Source: Prolixibacteraceae bacterium
GTDB lineage: Bacteria; Bacteroidota; Bacteroidia; Bacteroidales; Prolixibacteraceae
Length of the DNA: 64,000 bases
Assembly: GCA_019459525.1 (NCBI GenBank)
Contig: JAIBEY010000077.1
Coordinates: 53,572 to 117,571, forward strand
Reading direction: 5' to 3'
Position numbers and translations under genes: made by a program. Under the pieces are notes generated by a model. The model saw only the letters and a program-made list of their open reading frames with translations, did not search any database and had not been told where the DNA came from. This document shows, one piece after another, positions 8,395 through 17,847 of this stretch (position 1 is the first letter of the stretch; the number at the start of each line of letters is the position of its first letter).

Positions 8395-9369
8395 CTATTT
8401 GAAAATCGCCACTTCCTTTTCGCCGTCCGATTTTATATACCCACGAAACATGCCTGAAGTATTAAATTCCATCGCGATATTTCCATTTTTGTCGATTCCG
8501 ATTACGCCACCGGTTCCTCCCATTCGGGTTAATTTCTCCATTTCCAGCCGACAGGCTTCCCGGATGTCCTGTTTCTGATATTCCATCATGGCCGAAATAT
8601 CTCTTGAAAAACCCAGCCTAATGTAATATTCGCCATGGCCGGTACACGAAAATGCTCCGGTTTGATTGTTGGCATAGGTTCCGGCTCCAATAATGGGTGA
8701 GTCGCCCACACGACCATATTTTTTATTCGTCATGCCACCGGTTGAGGTTCCTGCGGCGATATTCCCATACGTGTCAAGAGCAACGCAGCCAACCGTTCCG
8801 TGTTTATCGTTAGTGTCAGATTCTCTTTCTTTTTTTAGCAATTCCTGAAGTGATTTCAATCGTTTTTCGGTGTGGAAATAACTGTTTTCAACCGGTTCAA
8901 ACCCCTGCTCTTTGGCAAATTGAGAGGCCCCGGTTCCGGTTAACAGTACGTGCTCCGATTTTTCCATAACTGTTCGTGCTACCCGAATCGGATTTTTAAT
9001 ATCCCGGACTCCGGCAATAGCACCGGCTTTTAATGTCTGTCCTTCCATAACCGAAGCATCGAGTTCAACAATTCCGTCGTGCGTAAAAACGGCACCTTTT
9101 CCGGCGTTAAAAAGCGGCGAGTCTTCCAAAATAACAATGGTTTCTTCGATGGCATCCAAACAGGTTCCGCCACAAGCCAGAACCGAATCGCCAATGTGCA
9201 GCGCGCGATTCAGCACTTTAATATATTCATTCTCCATTTCGGGAGACATGTTTTTTTTATCCATAACACCGGCTCCGCCATGAATTGCCATCGCATACTT
9301 TTTCTGTGGCTGCCCCACCGCAATTAATGTTGAAAGTAGGATTATTGAGCTGATTATTAGTTGTTTCAT
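8395..9369 (-). CDS. Isoaspartyl peptidase / L-asparaginase (Ntn-hydrolase, family T2)
   Basis: This enzyme removes isoaspartyl residues from peptides and hydrolyses asparagine. It is made as a precursor that cleaves itself before a threonine, here in the motif HGTVGCVALD. Other family marks are AIHGGAGV near the N-terminus, the GNIAAGTSTGG stretch after the nucleophile and TGHGEYYIR. A signal peptide (MKQLIISSIILLSTLIAVGQ) predicts export, as in many Bacteroidota members. The ATG at 9369 gives a normal signal peptide; an ATG 11 codons upstream (9402) is possible. The full length of about 324 residues is standard and no catalytic residue is missing. It is monocistronic. Confidence 0.93.
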   Translation of the reverse strand: MKQLIISSIILLSTLIAVGQPQKKYAMAIHGGAGVMDKKNMSPEMENEYIKVLNRALHIGDSVLACGGTCLDAIEETIVILEDSPLFNAGKGAVFTHDGIVELDASVMEGQTLKAGAIAGVRDIKNPIRVARTVMEKSEHVLLTGTGASQFAKEQGFEPVENSYFHTEKRLKSLQELLKKERESDTNDKHGTVGCVALDTYGNIAAGTSTGGMTNKKYGRVGDSPIIGAGTYANNQTGAFSCTGHGEYYIRLGFSRDISAMMEYQKQDIREACRLEMEKLTRMGGTGGVIGIDKNGNIAMEFNTSGMFRGYIKSDGEKEVAIFK

Positions 9370-9559
9370 GCGTGTGTTTATTTTATGAAGAATGCTTTTC
9401 AAAACTAAGAAATATTCATTGCCGAAGCGGATAAATTAAGTTGTGTATATGCTTTTGTTTATTTTTAGCCCGGAAACTTAAAACAAAATCAATCATGGCT
9501 TGTTTTTAAACCTAAAATTACAACTGAAATTTAACGAATTATTCGAGATAACAAGAAAT

Positions 9560-10432
9560 ATGACTTTATACTCAATTAAAGATCTGGAATACTTATCGGG
9601 GATTAAGGCGCACACCATCCGCATTTGGGAAAAAAGATACCATTTGCTCGACCCCAACCGGACGGACACCAACATCAGGTCGTATTCGGATCATGATGTA
9701 CGGCGAATCCTGAACGTGGCCTTGCTTATTAAAAATGGGTATAAAATATCGAATGTTGCTGCGTTCGACGAACCAAAACTTCAGGCTGAGGTTCTTCGGA
9801 TCAACCGAAATCTGACTGACCCGGAGAAGAATATCGATCAACTTTTATTTCATACCGTTAATCTTGATACGTTTGGATTTGAGCAGTTGCTGGATAAAAT
9901 CATCGGGGAGTTCGGATTCTCGAAAACGATACACCAGGTTATTTTCCCGTTTTTTGAGCGGATAGGCATTTTATGGCAGGCCGGATCAATTTTTACGGCT
10001 CACGAACATTTTGTTTCTAACCTGGTCAGGAACAGGCTGATTCGGGAAACGGGTAAATTTGAGCGTAACGAGTTGGCCCAAACTGTTTTATTTTTCCTGC
10101 GCGAAAATGAGTGGCACGAACTAAGCCTGCTTTATTTTAATTTTCTGGCGGCGCAGGCGGGGTTGCGCTGCGTTTACCTGGGGCAAAGTTTACCTTTCGA
10201 AGATTTGTCGAATTTGCTAATTAACAGCGAATTCGATTTTGTTTGCACTTCGTTTATCCAGGCTATTGAAAAAACAGAACTGGAACAATATTTAGCTAAT
10301 TTGTCGTTGGTTTTTAACCGCAATAAAATACTGATAGCCGGGCGCCAGGTTACCATCCACAAACCTAAACTTCCGTCGAATGTGTTGCTGATAAAGAATA
10401 GCAGCGATTTTATCAAAAAAATCTCCAGCTAA
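9560..10432 (+). CDS. MerR-type regulator with cobalamin-binding domain (CarH/LitR-like)
   Basis: A 290-residue transcription factor. Residues 1-70 are a MerR-type DNA-binding domain (YSIKDLEYLSGIKAHTIRIW, then EKRY). The rest corresponds to the B12-binding cap and Rossmann domains. The CarH-type signature W-x9-E-H is present (W139, E149, H150), and 36 residues later comes the lower-ligand histidine in ENEWHELSLL (H186), followed by VYLGQSLPFEDL. In CarH and LitR these residues hold adenosylcobalamin and make the protein a light-dependent repressor, usually of carotenoid or photolyase genes. No such gene is in this window, so the target is unknown. The ATG at 9560 is chosen because homology begins there; the 20 codons before it lack family features. 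Confidence 0.87.
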   Translation: MTLYSIKDLEYLSGIKAHTIRIWEKRYHLLDPNRTDTNIRSYSDHDVRRILNVALLIKNGYKISNVAAFDEPKLQAEVLRINRNLTDPEKNIDQLLFHTVNLDTFGFEQLLDKIIGEFGFSKTIHQVIFPFFERIGILWQAGSIFTAHEHFVSNLVRNRLIRETGKFERNELAQTVLFFLRENEWHELSLLYFNFLAAQAGLRCVYLGQSLPFEDLSNLLINSEFDFVCTSFIQAIEKTELEQYLANLSLVFNRNKILIAGRQVTIHKPKLPSNVLLIKNSSDFIKKISS

Positions 10433-11083
10433 TTAAATGCTGAAATAAATAGCAAAGAAATGAAGTACGCTTCCGGCCAGGACAAATAAATGCCATATTC
10501 CATGGGCATACGGCAGGCTGCGCCACATATAAAAAATAACGCCAACCGAATAGGCAATTCCGCCTAAAACCAGAAATGTGAGACTCACCGACGGCAGGCT
10601 CAGGTAGATTTGTTTTCCGGCCAAAACAAACATCCAGCCCATTAAAAGGTAAACGGCCACCATCAGCTTTCTGAACCGGTGCAGATAAATCGACCGGATT
10701 ATTGCCCCTGCCAGTGCCAGCGCCCAAATGATAACGAACAAAGTCCACCCCCAGGTGCCACGCATGGACGTTAAAAGTATAGGCGTGTAAGTTCCTGCAA
10801 TGAGCAGGAAAATAGATACATGATCGAATCGCGCAAACAGGTTTTTAATCTTTGGATTTGAAAAACTGTGATAGAGCGTTGAGGATAAATACAAAAGGAC
10901 GAGCGTACTTCCGTAAATGGAGAAACTTACTAAATGCCAGATGTCGCCGTGTTGTCCGGCAGCAATAATCAGGATAATTAAAGCTACAATGCTCAACAAA
11001 GCTCCAATTCCATGCGTAATGCTATTGGCAATTTCTTCGCCGGTGGTAAGTTTTCGGTATGTTTTTGCTGATGGCGCAGTCAT
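10433..11083 (-). CDS. Hemolysin III / PAQR-family membrane protein
   Basis: A 216-residue protein with seven predicted membrane segments, of the Hly-III (YqfA/TrhA) branch of the PAQR superfamily. The conserved metal-site residues are visible: SITHGIGALLS near the first helix, SSTLYHSF after the second, and HGIWHLFVLAGSVLHFFAI near the end, which supply the Ser, Asp and His ligands. The name is historical; family members affect membrane lipid balance more than lysis. Its stop directly abuts the end of the MerR/B12 regulator gene on the other strand. A heavy-metal-domain lipoprotein gene lies 17 bp upstream, perhaps in the same transcript. Confidence 0.9.
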   Translation of the reverse strand: MTAPSAKTYRKLTTGEEIANSITHGIGALLSIVALIILIIAAGQHGDIWHLVSFSIYGSTLVLLYLSSTLYHSFSNPKIKNLFARFDHVSIFLLIAGTYTPILLTSMRGTWGWTLFVIIWALALAGAIIRSIYLHRFRKLMVAVYLLMGWMFVLAGKQIYLSLPSVSLTFLVLGGIAYSVGVIFYMWRSLPYAHGIWHLFVLAGSVLHFFAIYFSI

Positions 11084-11100
11084 AACGGCAATTGTTTAGT

Positions 11101-11403
11101 TTATTTTGAAGCGACAATAAATCCTCGGCCTTCTATAGTTTTCGTTATTTCTTTCAGGTCTGTTTTGTTGGAGTCGAAACGAACAAATGCGGTGGAGTCT
11201 TCGTGGTTGGCGCTGATGCTGTCTATTCCTGCCAATGCAATTACACCATTCTGAATCGATTCTTCGCAATGGTCGCAGGTCATACCGTCAACTTTAAGGG
11301 TCATTTCTACCATAACCGGGGCTTTATTTTCTTTGGGTGGCTGTTTCGATGTGCAGGCCACCAAGCTTATTGCAAGAATTGAGATGAAGATAATAGGTTT
11401 CAT
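11101..11403 (-). CDS. Lipoprotein with heavy-metal-associated (HMA) domain
   Basis: A 100-residue protein with a lipoprotein signal peptide (IFISILAISLVACTSK, lipidated Cys near residue 17) and one HMA domain with the metal motif MTCDHCEESI. It resembles CopZ/MerP-like copper or mercury carriers anchored in the envelope. The gene directly precedes the hemolysin-III gene and lies upstream of none of the oxidase genes in transcription direction, but its closeness to the copper-containing oxidase cluster suggests copper handling; this is inference. Confidence 0.85.
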   Translation of the reverse strand: MKPIIFISILAISLVACTSKQPPKENKAPVMVEMTLKVDGMTCDHCEESIQNGVIALAGIDSISANHEDSTAFVRFDSNKTDLKEITKTIEGRGFIVASK

Positions 11404-11677
11404 TTTCTTATAATTTTAATTATTAGCACTGCATGGTCGTCCAAAGTTAAACAATACTTTGGTTAAAGTCATATTTGCTTTCGTTTGTAGAGAACATCAA
11501 CCGATTAAAGATAAAAAACAAGATAAATCAATGATTATCAACTCGGTGAGAAGTCCTTATGAAAACCTGCTGCAAATTTTTTGTTTTGATAATGAAACGG
11601 TTAGGTGCCTGAATTGTTTAATCCAATTCTCAAATAGCGTTAATATCCGTGCGCCAATCACTGATTTTATACTGCTT

Positions 11678-12544
11678 TTAAAGGCTATCGGCAATCAAAA
11701 TAATCATCATCAGCAGGTATAAAAAATTGAGTTTGAAAAAGGCCGGGCGGGCATTGAAATTGTGTTTGAAAAGGATACTTCCGGAGAGCGAAAACAGGAC
11801 GTAGAAGATATAAAAGAGCAGGAAAAACTGCGATACGCTTCCTTTAAGTACCATAATTGAAACGACAATAGCAGTTGCAATGGTTGCCAAAATCCAGGTG
11901 AAACTTAAACGTTTGATTTGGTTGTCGTTAAAAAGCGAATGAAGGCTTGGGAAACCGGCAAGCTCATATTCTTTGCCAAACATGAGGAGCAATAACCAAA
12001 AGTGTGGAATCTGGCCGATAAAAAAGAAAAGGGCTACCCAGAAAATTTGTTCATTGGCCCAGTCGCCTCCTCCGGCAAACCAGCCAATATAGGGCGGTAA
12101 GGCGCCAACCAGCGATCCGGGAACCACAGCAAAAGCTGTTACTTTTTTGAGTGGGGTATAAATCAGGTTATAGGATAAAAGCGTGAGCAGGCTGGTAATA
12201 AAAACAAGGATTGGGAAGTTGGCAATGAGCAGAAATGCACCATAGGCAAAAAATCCAAAAGCCACCCATATTGCCCCTTTCCGGCTGATTTTTCCGGAAG
12301 GAATTGGCCGGTTTTTAGTTCTGGGCATTAAAGCGTCGGTCTTGTATTCCTGAATGTGATTGATCGCTCCGGAACTGCACGACATCAGGAATACGCCGGC
12401 CATCAACATCCAGGCCTGTCCGTCAAATAGTCCTGACTTGAGGGCGTATCCGGTAAATGCAGATAAAGCAATGGGCAAAGAAATTCGTACTTTGCCCAGC
12501 TCTGCGATTATTTTTATCCAGGATGAAATGCTTGTTTGTGTCAT
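11678..12544 (-). CDS. ctaB: Protoheme IX farnesyltransferase (heme O synthase)
   Basis: CtaB/CyoE adds a farnesyl group to heme B to make heme O, the precursor of heme A for aa3-type oxidases. The 288-residue protein is an UbiA-type prenyltransferase with several membrane helices and the aspartate-rich motif in NHIQEYKTDALMPRTKNRP, plus YTPLKKVTAFAVVPG. It is the last gene of the oxidase operon and its ATG overlaps the subunit II stop by 4 nt (ATGA), indicating translational coupling. No heme A synthase (ctaA) gene is seen in the window. Confidence 0.95.
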   Translation of the reverse strand: MTQTSISSWIKIIAELGKVRISLPIALSAFTGYALKSGLFDGQAWMLMAGVFLMSCSSGAINHIQEYKTDALMPRTKNRPIPSGKISRKGAIWVAFGFFAYGAFLLIANFPILVFITSLLTLLSYNLIYTPLKKVTAFAVVPGSLVGALPPYIGWFAGGGDWANEQIFWVALFFFIGQIPHFWLLLLMFGKEYELAGFPSLHSLFNDNQIKRLSFTWILATIATAIVVSIMVLKGSVSQFFLLFYIFYVLFSLSGSILFKHNFNARPAFFKLNFLYLLMMIILIADSL

Positions 12545-13485
12545 TTAAGCGTTTTCAGGTATTCGGTAATTTGAGCAATGTCGTCATCAGATAATTGCCC
12601 GGTGTACGACAACATCAACCCTTTGTTGAATCCTTTAACCACATCGGCATTCGGATCATAAATGGATTTTTTGATGTATTCGTCATCAACAGGCACTTCG
12701 CGTTCTTTCCCTCCGGTAATAACCGTTGCTGTGTGCCCGTAAAGCCCTTTGAATGACGGGCCTACCAGTTTTGATCCATCTACCGAATGACAGGCAAAAC
12801 AACCGATGTTTTTCATGATTCGTTGTCCGTTGGCAGTAGGCGAGTCAACGGCAACTTCAACGCGTTTGGTGGTATCTACATACCATTTATTGAAATCAGC
12901 CTCAGGCATCACTTTTACCCAATTGTACATGTAAGAGTGGTTTAAGCCGCAATATTCGGTACAGAACAGTTCGTAAATGCCTTCCCGCTGCGGAATAAAC
13001 CAAACGAATTTTTCGCGCCCCGGAACCACATCTTCTTTAACCCTGAAGGAAGGAATGTATAAACTATGTATTACATCGAGCGAAACTAAATTTAGCTTAA
13101 CAGCTTTATTCATAGGAACAAAGAGGGTGTCGGTTTTTTTACCGTTTTCGTATTGAAAGGTGAAATTCCACATCCGGCTTGTAACCTGAATATTAAAACT
13201 GTCATCAGGAGCTTTACGCATTGGGGCCCATCCGGCCCATCCATAATAGAACATAACCAATACCAGGATGGTCGGAATTACCGTCCAGATAATCTCCAGC
13301 TTAGTACTTCCCTTTATTTGGGTTGCTTGCGGATTCTTTTTTCGGTTGTATTTGAAAACAAAATACAGCATGGTAAAAGTTAGTCCGATCAGAAAGATAA
13401 AGGAAACACCCATGATGAACACAAATGCTTTGTCAACTCCCGTGACGAAATTGGATGCATTGGTCGTAGTAGATAGGATATACAT
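12541..13485 (-). CDS. coxB: Cytochrome c oxidase subunit II fused to cytochrome c
   Basis: Subunit II carries the dinuclear CuA centre that takes electrons from cytochrome c. In this 314-residue protein two N-terminal membrane helices (about 17-40 and 63-85) are followed by the cupredoxin domain with ligands in DVIHSLY and CTEYCGLNHSYM. A fused C-terminal cytochrome c domain has the heme motif CFACH and a methionine in GLMLSY, which defines a caa3-type subunit II. No typical lipoprotein signal is present. It lies downstream of subunits I, III and IV, an unusual order, and overlaps ctaB by 4 nt. Confidence 0.96.
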   Translation of the reverse strand: MYILSTTTNASNFVTGVDKAFVFIMGVSFIFLIGLTFTMLYFVFKYNRKKNPQATQIKGSTKLEIIWTVIPTILVLVMFYYGWAGWAPMRKAPDDSFNIQVTSRMWNFTFQYENGKKTDTLFVPMNKAVKLNLVSLDVIHSLYIPSFRVKEDVVPGREKFVWFIPQREGIYELFCTEYCGLNHSYMYNWVKVMPEADFNKWYVDTTKRVEVAVDSPTANGQRIMKNIGCFACHSVDGSKLVGPSFKGLYGHTATVITGGKEREVPVDDEYIKKSIYDPNADVVKGFNKGLMLSYTGQLSDDDIAQITEYLKTLK

Positions 13486-13490
13486 AGCTT

Positions 13491-13775
13491 TTATCTGAAA
13501 TAGTAATCTAAAAATGTAATGAATATAACCGCAAAGAACACCAAGAATACAAATCCGACCATGAGCCTCATGAAAGGTTTGTCGAATTTAAGGTGCATGA
13601 ACCAGCTTAAAACCAATACTGATTTGATGGTTGCAAAAATCATAGCTCCCAACACTGAATACTCGCCAAGGTTAATTTTGGTAATCCCGATCGACATAAA
13701 AGTCAGTACAATCAGCGCACCCAGGATATAAAAATAAACTTTGTACGGTACGATATGATGTTTTTCTTTTTCCAT
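13491..13775 (-). CDS. Cytochrome c oxidase subunit IV (prokaryotic type)
   Basis: A 94-residue protein with three hydrophobic segments, of the bacterial cytochrome c oxidase subunit IV family (CtaF/CyoD-like). Recognisable features are HHIVPYKVYFYILGALIVLT, SVLVLSWFMHLKFDKP and a C-terminal helix. This small subunit stabilises CuB binding during assembly in related enzymes. It is placed between subunit III and subunit II genes with gaps of 15 and 5 bp, so all are co-transcribed. Confidence 0.9.
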   Translation of the reverse strand: MEKEKHHIVPYKVYFYILGALIVLTFMSIGITKINLGEYSVLGAMIFATIKSVLVLSWFMHLKFDKPFMRLMVGFVFLVFFAVIFITFLDYYFR

Positions 13776-13790
13776 ATTGAAGGTCGTTGC

Positions 13791-14411
13791 TTAGTGTATT
13801 AAATAGAATAAAGGGAACAGAAAAATCCAGATAAGGTCAACGAGGTGCCAGTATAAGCCGGCATTTTCGAGTAGCGAAGGCCGGTCGGCGTTGACGGTTC
13901 CTTTTTGAACTTTATTTAATGCTACAATAATGATAATCATTCCGATAATAATGTGTAGGGCATGTAAGCCAGTCATAATAAAATACAGCCCGAAAAACAG
14001 GATTTCACCATGACTCAAATCGTTAATCAAATGTTCTGATCCGGGCCAAATGCCATGTTCAAACTTAACCCCCCATTCAAAATATTTATTGATGAGAAAA
14101 ATTAAAGCCAGCATGATCGTAATTTCGAGCAAAAGCACAGTCAATCCCTTATTCTTTTTCTGAAGCGAGGAGGTTGACATGGCAATCGTCATACTACTCA
14201 CTAAAAGGATGATGGTATTGATAGCGCCAATGGTTGGATTTAATTCGTGGCCTGCCAACAGAAAGGCTTCTGGGTTAAGGAAGCGATAAATGGCATAAAC
14301 AATAAACAATCCACCAAAAAGAAGCAATTCAGTAAATATAAAAAGCCACATTCCCAATTTGGAAGCTTCCTGATCGTAATGCGGATCTGAATGTTGAGTT
14401 ACATGTTCCAT
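13791..14411 (-). CDS. ctaE: Cytochrome c oxidase subunit III
   Basis: A 206-residue membrane protein of the CoxC/CyoC family with five predicted helices. It shows LGMWLFIFTELLLFGGLF with the conserved glutamate, LHALHIIIGM and the C-terminal ENAGLYWHLVDLIWIFLFPLFYL. Subunit III supports stable proton uptake and turnover of the oxidase. The short form with five helices is normal for caa3-type enzymes. It follows subunit I by 18 bp and precedes subunit IV by 15 bp. Confidence 0.95.
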   Translation of the reverse strand: MEHVTQHSDPHYDQEASKLGMWLFIFTELLLFGGLFIVYAIYRFLNPEAFLLAGHELNPTIGAINTIILLVSSMTIAMSTSSLQKKNKGLTVLLLEITIMLALIFLINKYFEWGVKFEHGIWPGSEHLINDLSHGEILFFGLYFIMTGLHALHIIIGMIIIIVALNKVQKGTVNADRPSLLENAGLYWHLVDLIWIFLFPLFYLIH

Positions 14412-14429
14412 AAAAGTGCTATTCTTTGT

Positions 14430-16043
14430 TTAGTATTCGTAAGGTCCGTCTTTTTCTCCGTAAACAGGTATTTCGTCGAAGTTCTCAACCGGAGGCGGCG
14501 AAGGTACTGTCCACTCCAGTGTTTTACCATGCCAGGGATTTATTTCAGCAATAGCTCCGTTTTTAGCCGATCGGAACAGGTTAATAACTACAATCAGCAG
14601 GCCGAATGTCATAACCCACGAACCTAGGGATGAAAGTATATTTGCGGCATGGAACTCGGGTAAATAATCGTAGTAACGACGTGGCATTCCGAGCATTCCG
14701 AGATAAAACATGGGTGAATAAAGTGTGAGGAAACCAATCGTGAAAAATGCCCAGCCCACTTTAGCCCATACTTTGTCGTACATGCGGCCAAACATTTTGG
14801 GAAACCAATAATGCATGGCACCAAAGAAGGCGAAACCTACACCGCCAAATACGATGAAGTGAAAGTGTGCGACCACAAATGCCGTATCGTGAACATGAAC
14901 ATTGGTTGCCAAAGCGCCAAGTACCAGTCCGGAAAATCCACCGATCATGAAGACAAAAATAAAAGTTACTGCCCATAGGAAAGGTGCTTCAGGATTGATA
15001 GAGCCCTTGTGCATCGTCGAAATCCAGTTAAAAACCTTTATTGCACTCGGGATAGCAACAATAAACGTCAGGATCGAGAACGTGTATTGGGCGGTACCAC
15101 TCATTCCGGATGTAAACATATGGTGGCCCCAAACAAAGTAGCCTACAAAGGCGATTGCCAGCGTTGAAACAATAATGGCGCGGTAACCGAATATGTGTTT
15201 TTGCGAAAATGTCGGGATAATTTCTGAAATGGCTCCCATCGCCGGAAGGATCATGACATAAACAGCGGGATGCGAATAAATCCAGAATAAATGCTGGTAC
15301 AAAATGGGATCGCCACCCAATGCAGGGTCAAAAACCCCGACACCAAAAATGCGTTCAAGGGCAACCAAAACAAGAGTGATACCAACCACAGGCGTTGCCA
15401 GTAGCTGAATCCAGGCTGTTCCTTATAGCGACCAAGGGAAAAGGGGCATTTTAAACCAGCCCATTCCCGGTGCACGCATCCGGTGAATAGTTACAATAAA
15501 GTTTAATCCGGTGAGGATAGATGAAAAACCAAGCACGAAAGCCCCGAAAATGGCGGGCAGCAGATTGGTACCTGATTTAAAACTGTATGGCGCGTAAAAG
15601 GTCCATCCGGTATCAGGAGTTCCGTTGCCGAAAAGTACCGAAGCAATGACAAGCAATGCTCCCAGCACATAAAAGTACCAGGATAACAGGTTTATTTTCG
15701 GAAAGGCAACGTCTTTTGCCCCAATCATAATGGGCAGCATAAAATTACCAAATACCGCCGGTAGTCCGGGAATTACAATCATGAAAATCATAATTACACC
15801 ATGAACCGTAAAAACAGCATTGTAAGTCTGCGGATCCATAATGGTTTTTCCGGGTGCAATTAATTCGAGTTTCATGGCCAGCCCCAGGGCTACGCCAACC
15901 ACAAACATGGTCAGCATTGAATACATGTACAAAAGGCCAATGCGTTTATGGTCGGTAGAAAAAATCCAACCGAATATTCCCTTGTATTTCCCCTTATAAT
16001 CGAGGTAATTTACATCGTGCGGAATTGGAGTTGCTGTTTGCAT
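14430..16043 (-). pseudogene. ctaD: Cytochrome c oxidase subunit I, interrupted by an in-frame TAA
   Basis: Subunit I holds heme a and the heme a3-CuB oxygen-reducing site. The coding frame covers 537 codons but has one TAA at 15423-15425 (minus strand), after RMRAPGMGWFKMPLFPWSL. The same frame continues without a shift as GTAWIQLLATPVVGITLV. The N-terminal 206 residues include the heme ligand VHG. The part after the stop retains SHPAVY (CuB His and cross-linked Tyr), GHHMF and HDTAFVVAHFHF, all intact. Homologues have a residue such as Tyr at the stop position (TAT or TAC to TAA is one change). Re-initiation at the ATG at 15389 would give a C-terminal half only. Recent mutation, sequencing error or recoding are all possible; the other operon genes look intact. 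Confidence 0.93.
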
Positions 16044-16052
16044 AAATCAAAA

Positions 16053-16910
16053 CTATTTGTTTATTTTTTTTCTTTTTGGTTTGAAAATCAGTATCAGGAA
16101 AAATAGCACGGCTACAAATAAGATTAAGGTACCCGAAATTTTGGTTACATTGAGTACATAAGCCTGCCCAACCGGATCGTACGAAAAACAATACTGCATA
16201 ATTTTATTAATCGTAGGCGCCGACATCCCTTTTGACGATTCGATAATGGCCATTTTGAAATCGAATGGCAGAAAATAGATTCCGTTCAGGTACCGGGTAA
16301 TTTTTCCTTTCGGGCTAACCACTGTAACCGAAGCCGCATGTAGAAAATCTTTCCCGGTTACTTTATATTTAAACCCAACGGCATTTGTGCCTTTAGCAAT
16401 ACTGGCGCTGTCGGAAACAAAAAATTTCCATCCTTTACTGATGGTTTCTTTTTTGTTTACCAGATTCAGGTAATTGGTCTTTTTCCGGATTCCCAGATCG
16501 ATGGTTTCCGTTGGATCAAAACTTATGGTGAGTACCTGGTAATCGACTCCGGCAACCAAATCGGAGGCATCCATAACTTTTGCCAAGCCTTCCATGAGCG
16601 GACTGCATATGCCCGGGCAACGGAAATATACCCAATTGATAATGGTGGGTTTATCGATTAAATCAGTTAGCAAAACGCGTTGATTGTTTTCGTCAATCAG
16701 GTAAATATCTGTCGGAAGAAATTCGTCCAGATGCTCAACAACCCCAATTTCAGGATCTTTGGTTTTGTCGTCAAATACAGGCTGGCCGATCAGCTTTATT
16801 CCGAAGCAAAGGAGAAATAGCATCGCAAGAAAAAATTTCCCCGTGAAGAAACGGTAACCGAATACTGTTAATAGCGACCAATTATTTTGAGTTCTGACGT
16901 TTAGATCCAT
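16053..16910 (-). CDS. SCO1/SenC-family copper chaperone
   Basis: Sco proteins deliver copper to the CuA site of subunit II. The 285-residue protein has the thioredoxin fold with the metal-binding pair in YFRCPGICSPLM and the distal histidine in FLHAASVTVV. A hydrophobic segment near residues 25-42 anchors it, and an unusual second hydrophobic stretch near the C-terminus (TLILFVAVLFFLILIF) suggests a hairpin topology with the domain in the periplasm. It is the first gene of the caa3 operon, 9 bp upstream of subunit I. A 219-bp gap separates it from the TauE-like gene of the cbb3 cluster. Confidence 0.93.
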   Translation of the reverse strand: MDLNVRTQNNWSLLTVFGYRFFTGKFFLAMLFLLCFGIKLIGQPVFDDKTKDPEIGVVEHLDEFLPTDIYLIDENNQRVLLTDLIDKPTIINWVYFRCPGICSPLMEGLAKVMDASDLVAGVDYQVLTISFDPTETIDLGIRKKTNYLNLVNKKETISKGWKFFVSDSASIAKGTNAVGFKYKVTGKDFLHAASVTVVSPKGKITRYLNGIYFLPFDFKMAIIESSKGMSAPTINKIMQYCFSYDPVGQAYVLNVTKISGTLILFVAVLFFLILIFKPKRKKINK

Positions 16911-17129
16911 ACCGAAAAATTGACTTTAGGTCAACCTGATTTTTGGTTTTTTACTTTTCACTTATTTGGTTTGCCTAAGAAACCCCAAACAGAATTGAAT
17001 GTTTATAGAAATCGGAAATATCATGCACTTTTTTTCCTTTTCTATAGATTCTATTGTTATTTGGCTTTCAATTTAACACTAATTTTTGTTTAACTATTAC
17101 TCTTTCCGATTGTTTTTCAAATCGTTTGT

Positions 17130-17846
17130 TTATTTGCAGCAACTTCCTTTTTCAACCATCGATTTTGGGGCGAGTTTTTCGCTTGTCGGACTGATGTATG
17201 GAATTCCCAGCGACAGTCCTCTCAGGATAAAAAGTACACCCAGGAAGAACACAAAATAAGGAACCACCCGTTGCATTTTGCTCCGTAACCGTTGTCCGAT
17301 GGCATCGCTGGCCAGTGTGGCAATTAGAAGCAGTGGAATGGTTCCGATTCCAAACAGCATCATAAAAAGCGATCCCGACAATACGGTGCCCGAATTGATG
17401 GCTCCCGCAATGGCAACATAAACCAACCCGCAGGGCAAAAGGCCGTTAAGTATTCCAATCATGAGTAACGAAGAATAAGACCTGTCGGTAAATAGTTTTT
17501 TCAGCCTGAGAATTAACCGGGCTGCAAATCCGCTAAAAAGGTTGCCAAGGATGATTTTTTCACGAAAAAAGAATGGAAATAAAACGCTGATAATCATGGC
17601 TACACCCAATAGAATAGAGGTCCATTGCTGAAACCCGGCCATGTGAATACCCCGTCCAAGCAGGCCAAACAGGATACCCAGGATACTGTAAGTGATCACT
17701 CTTCCGGAGTTATACAACAGAGTTCCGGCTATTTTTGCGGCTAAATTGTGTTTTTTCAGCGGGAGGGCAACCACAATAGGGCCACACATTCCGATGCAGT
17801 GAAAACTGCCGATTAGTCCAATGGTTAAAGGTGTGATGAGGTCCAT
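17130..17846 (-). CDS. TauE/SafE-like (DsbD_2) membrane protein of the cbb3 cluster
   Basis: A 238-residue protein with six predicted membrane helices. Its start, PLTIGLIGSFHCIGMCGPI, is the hallmark of the DsbD_2/'sulfite exporter TauE-like' proteins that accompany cbb3 oxidase genes in many bacteria. GLLPCGLVYVA is the matching second half-motif. The paired Cys and His residues suggest copper or thiol handling; copper supply to the oxidase is the usual proposal. The C-terminal tail ends KGSCCK. It follows the FixH-like gene with a 1-bp gap and ends the cbb3 operon. Confidence 0.88.
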   Translation of the reverse strand: MDLITPLTIGLIGSFHCIGMCGPIVVALPLKKHNLAAKIAGTLLYNSGRVITYSILGILFGLLGRGIHMAGFQQWTSILLGVAMIISVLFPFFFREKIILGNLFSGFAARLILRLKKLFTDRSYSSLLMIGILNGLLPCGLVYVAIAGAINSGTVLSGSLFMMLFGIGTIPLLLIATLASDAIGQRLRSKMQRVVPYFVFFLGVLFILRGLSLGIPYISPTSEKLAPKSMVEKGSCCK

Positions 17847-17847
17847 A

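Noticed and set aside
11459..11722. Plus-strand frame of 87 codons
   Set aside because: No protein-like pattern, no recognisable start signal, and it runs into the 3' end of ctaB on the other strand.
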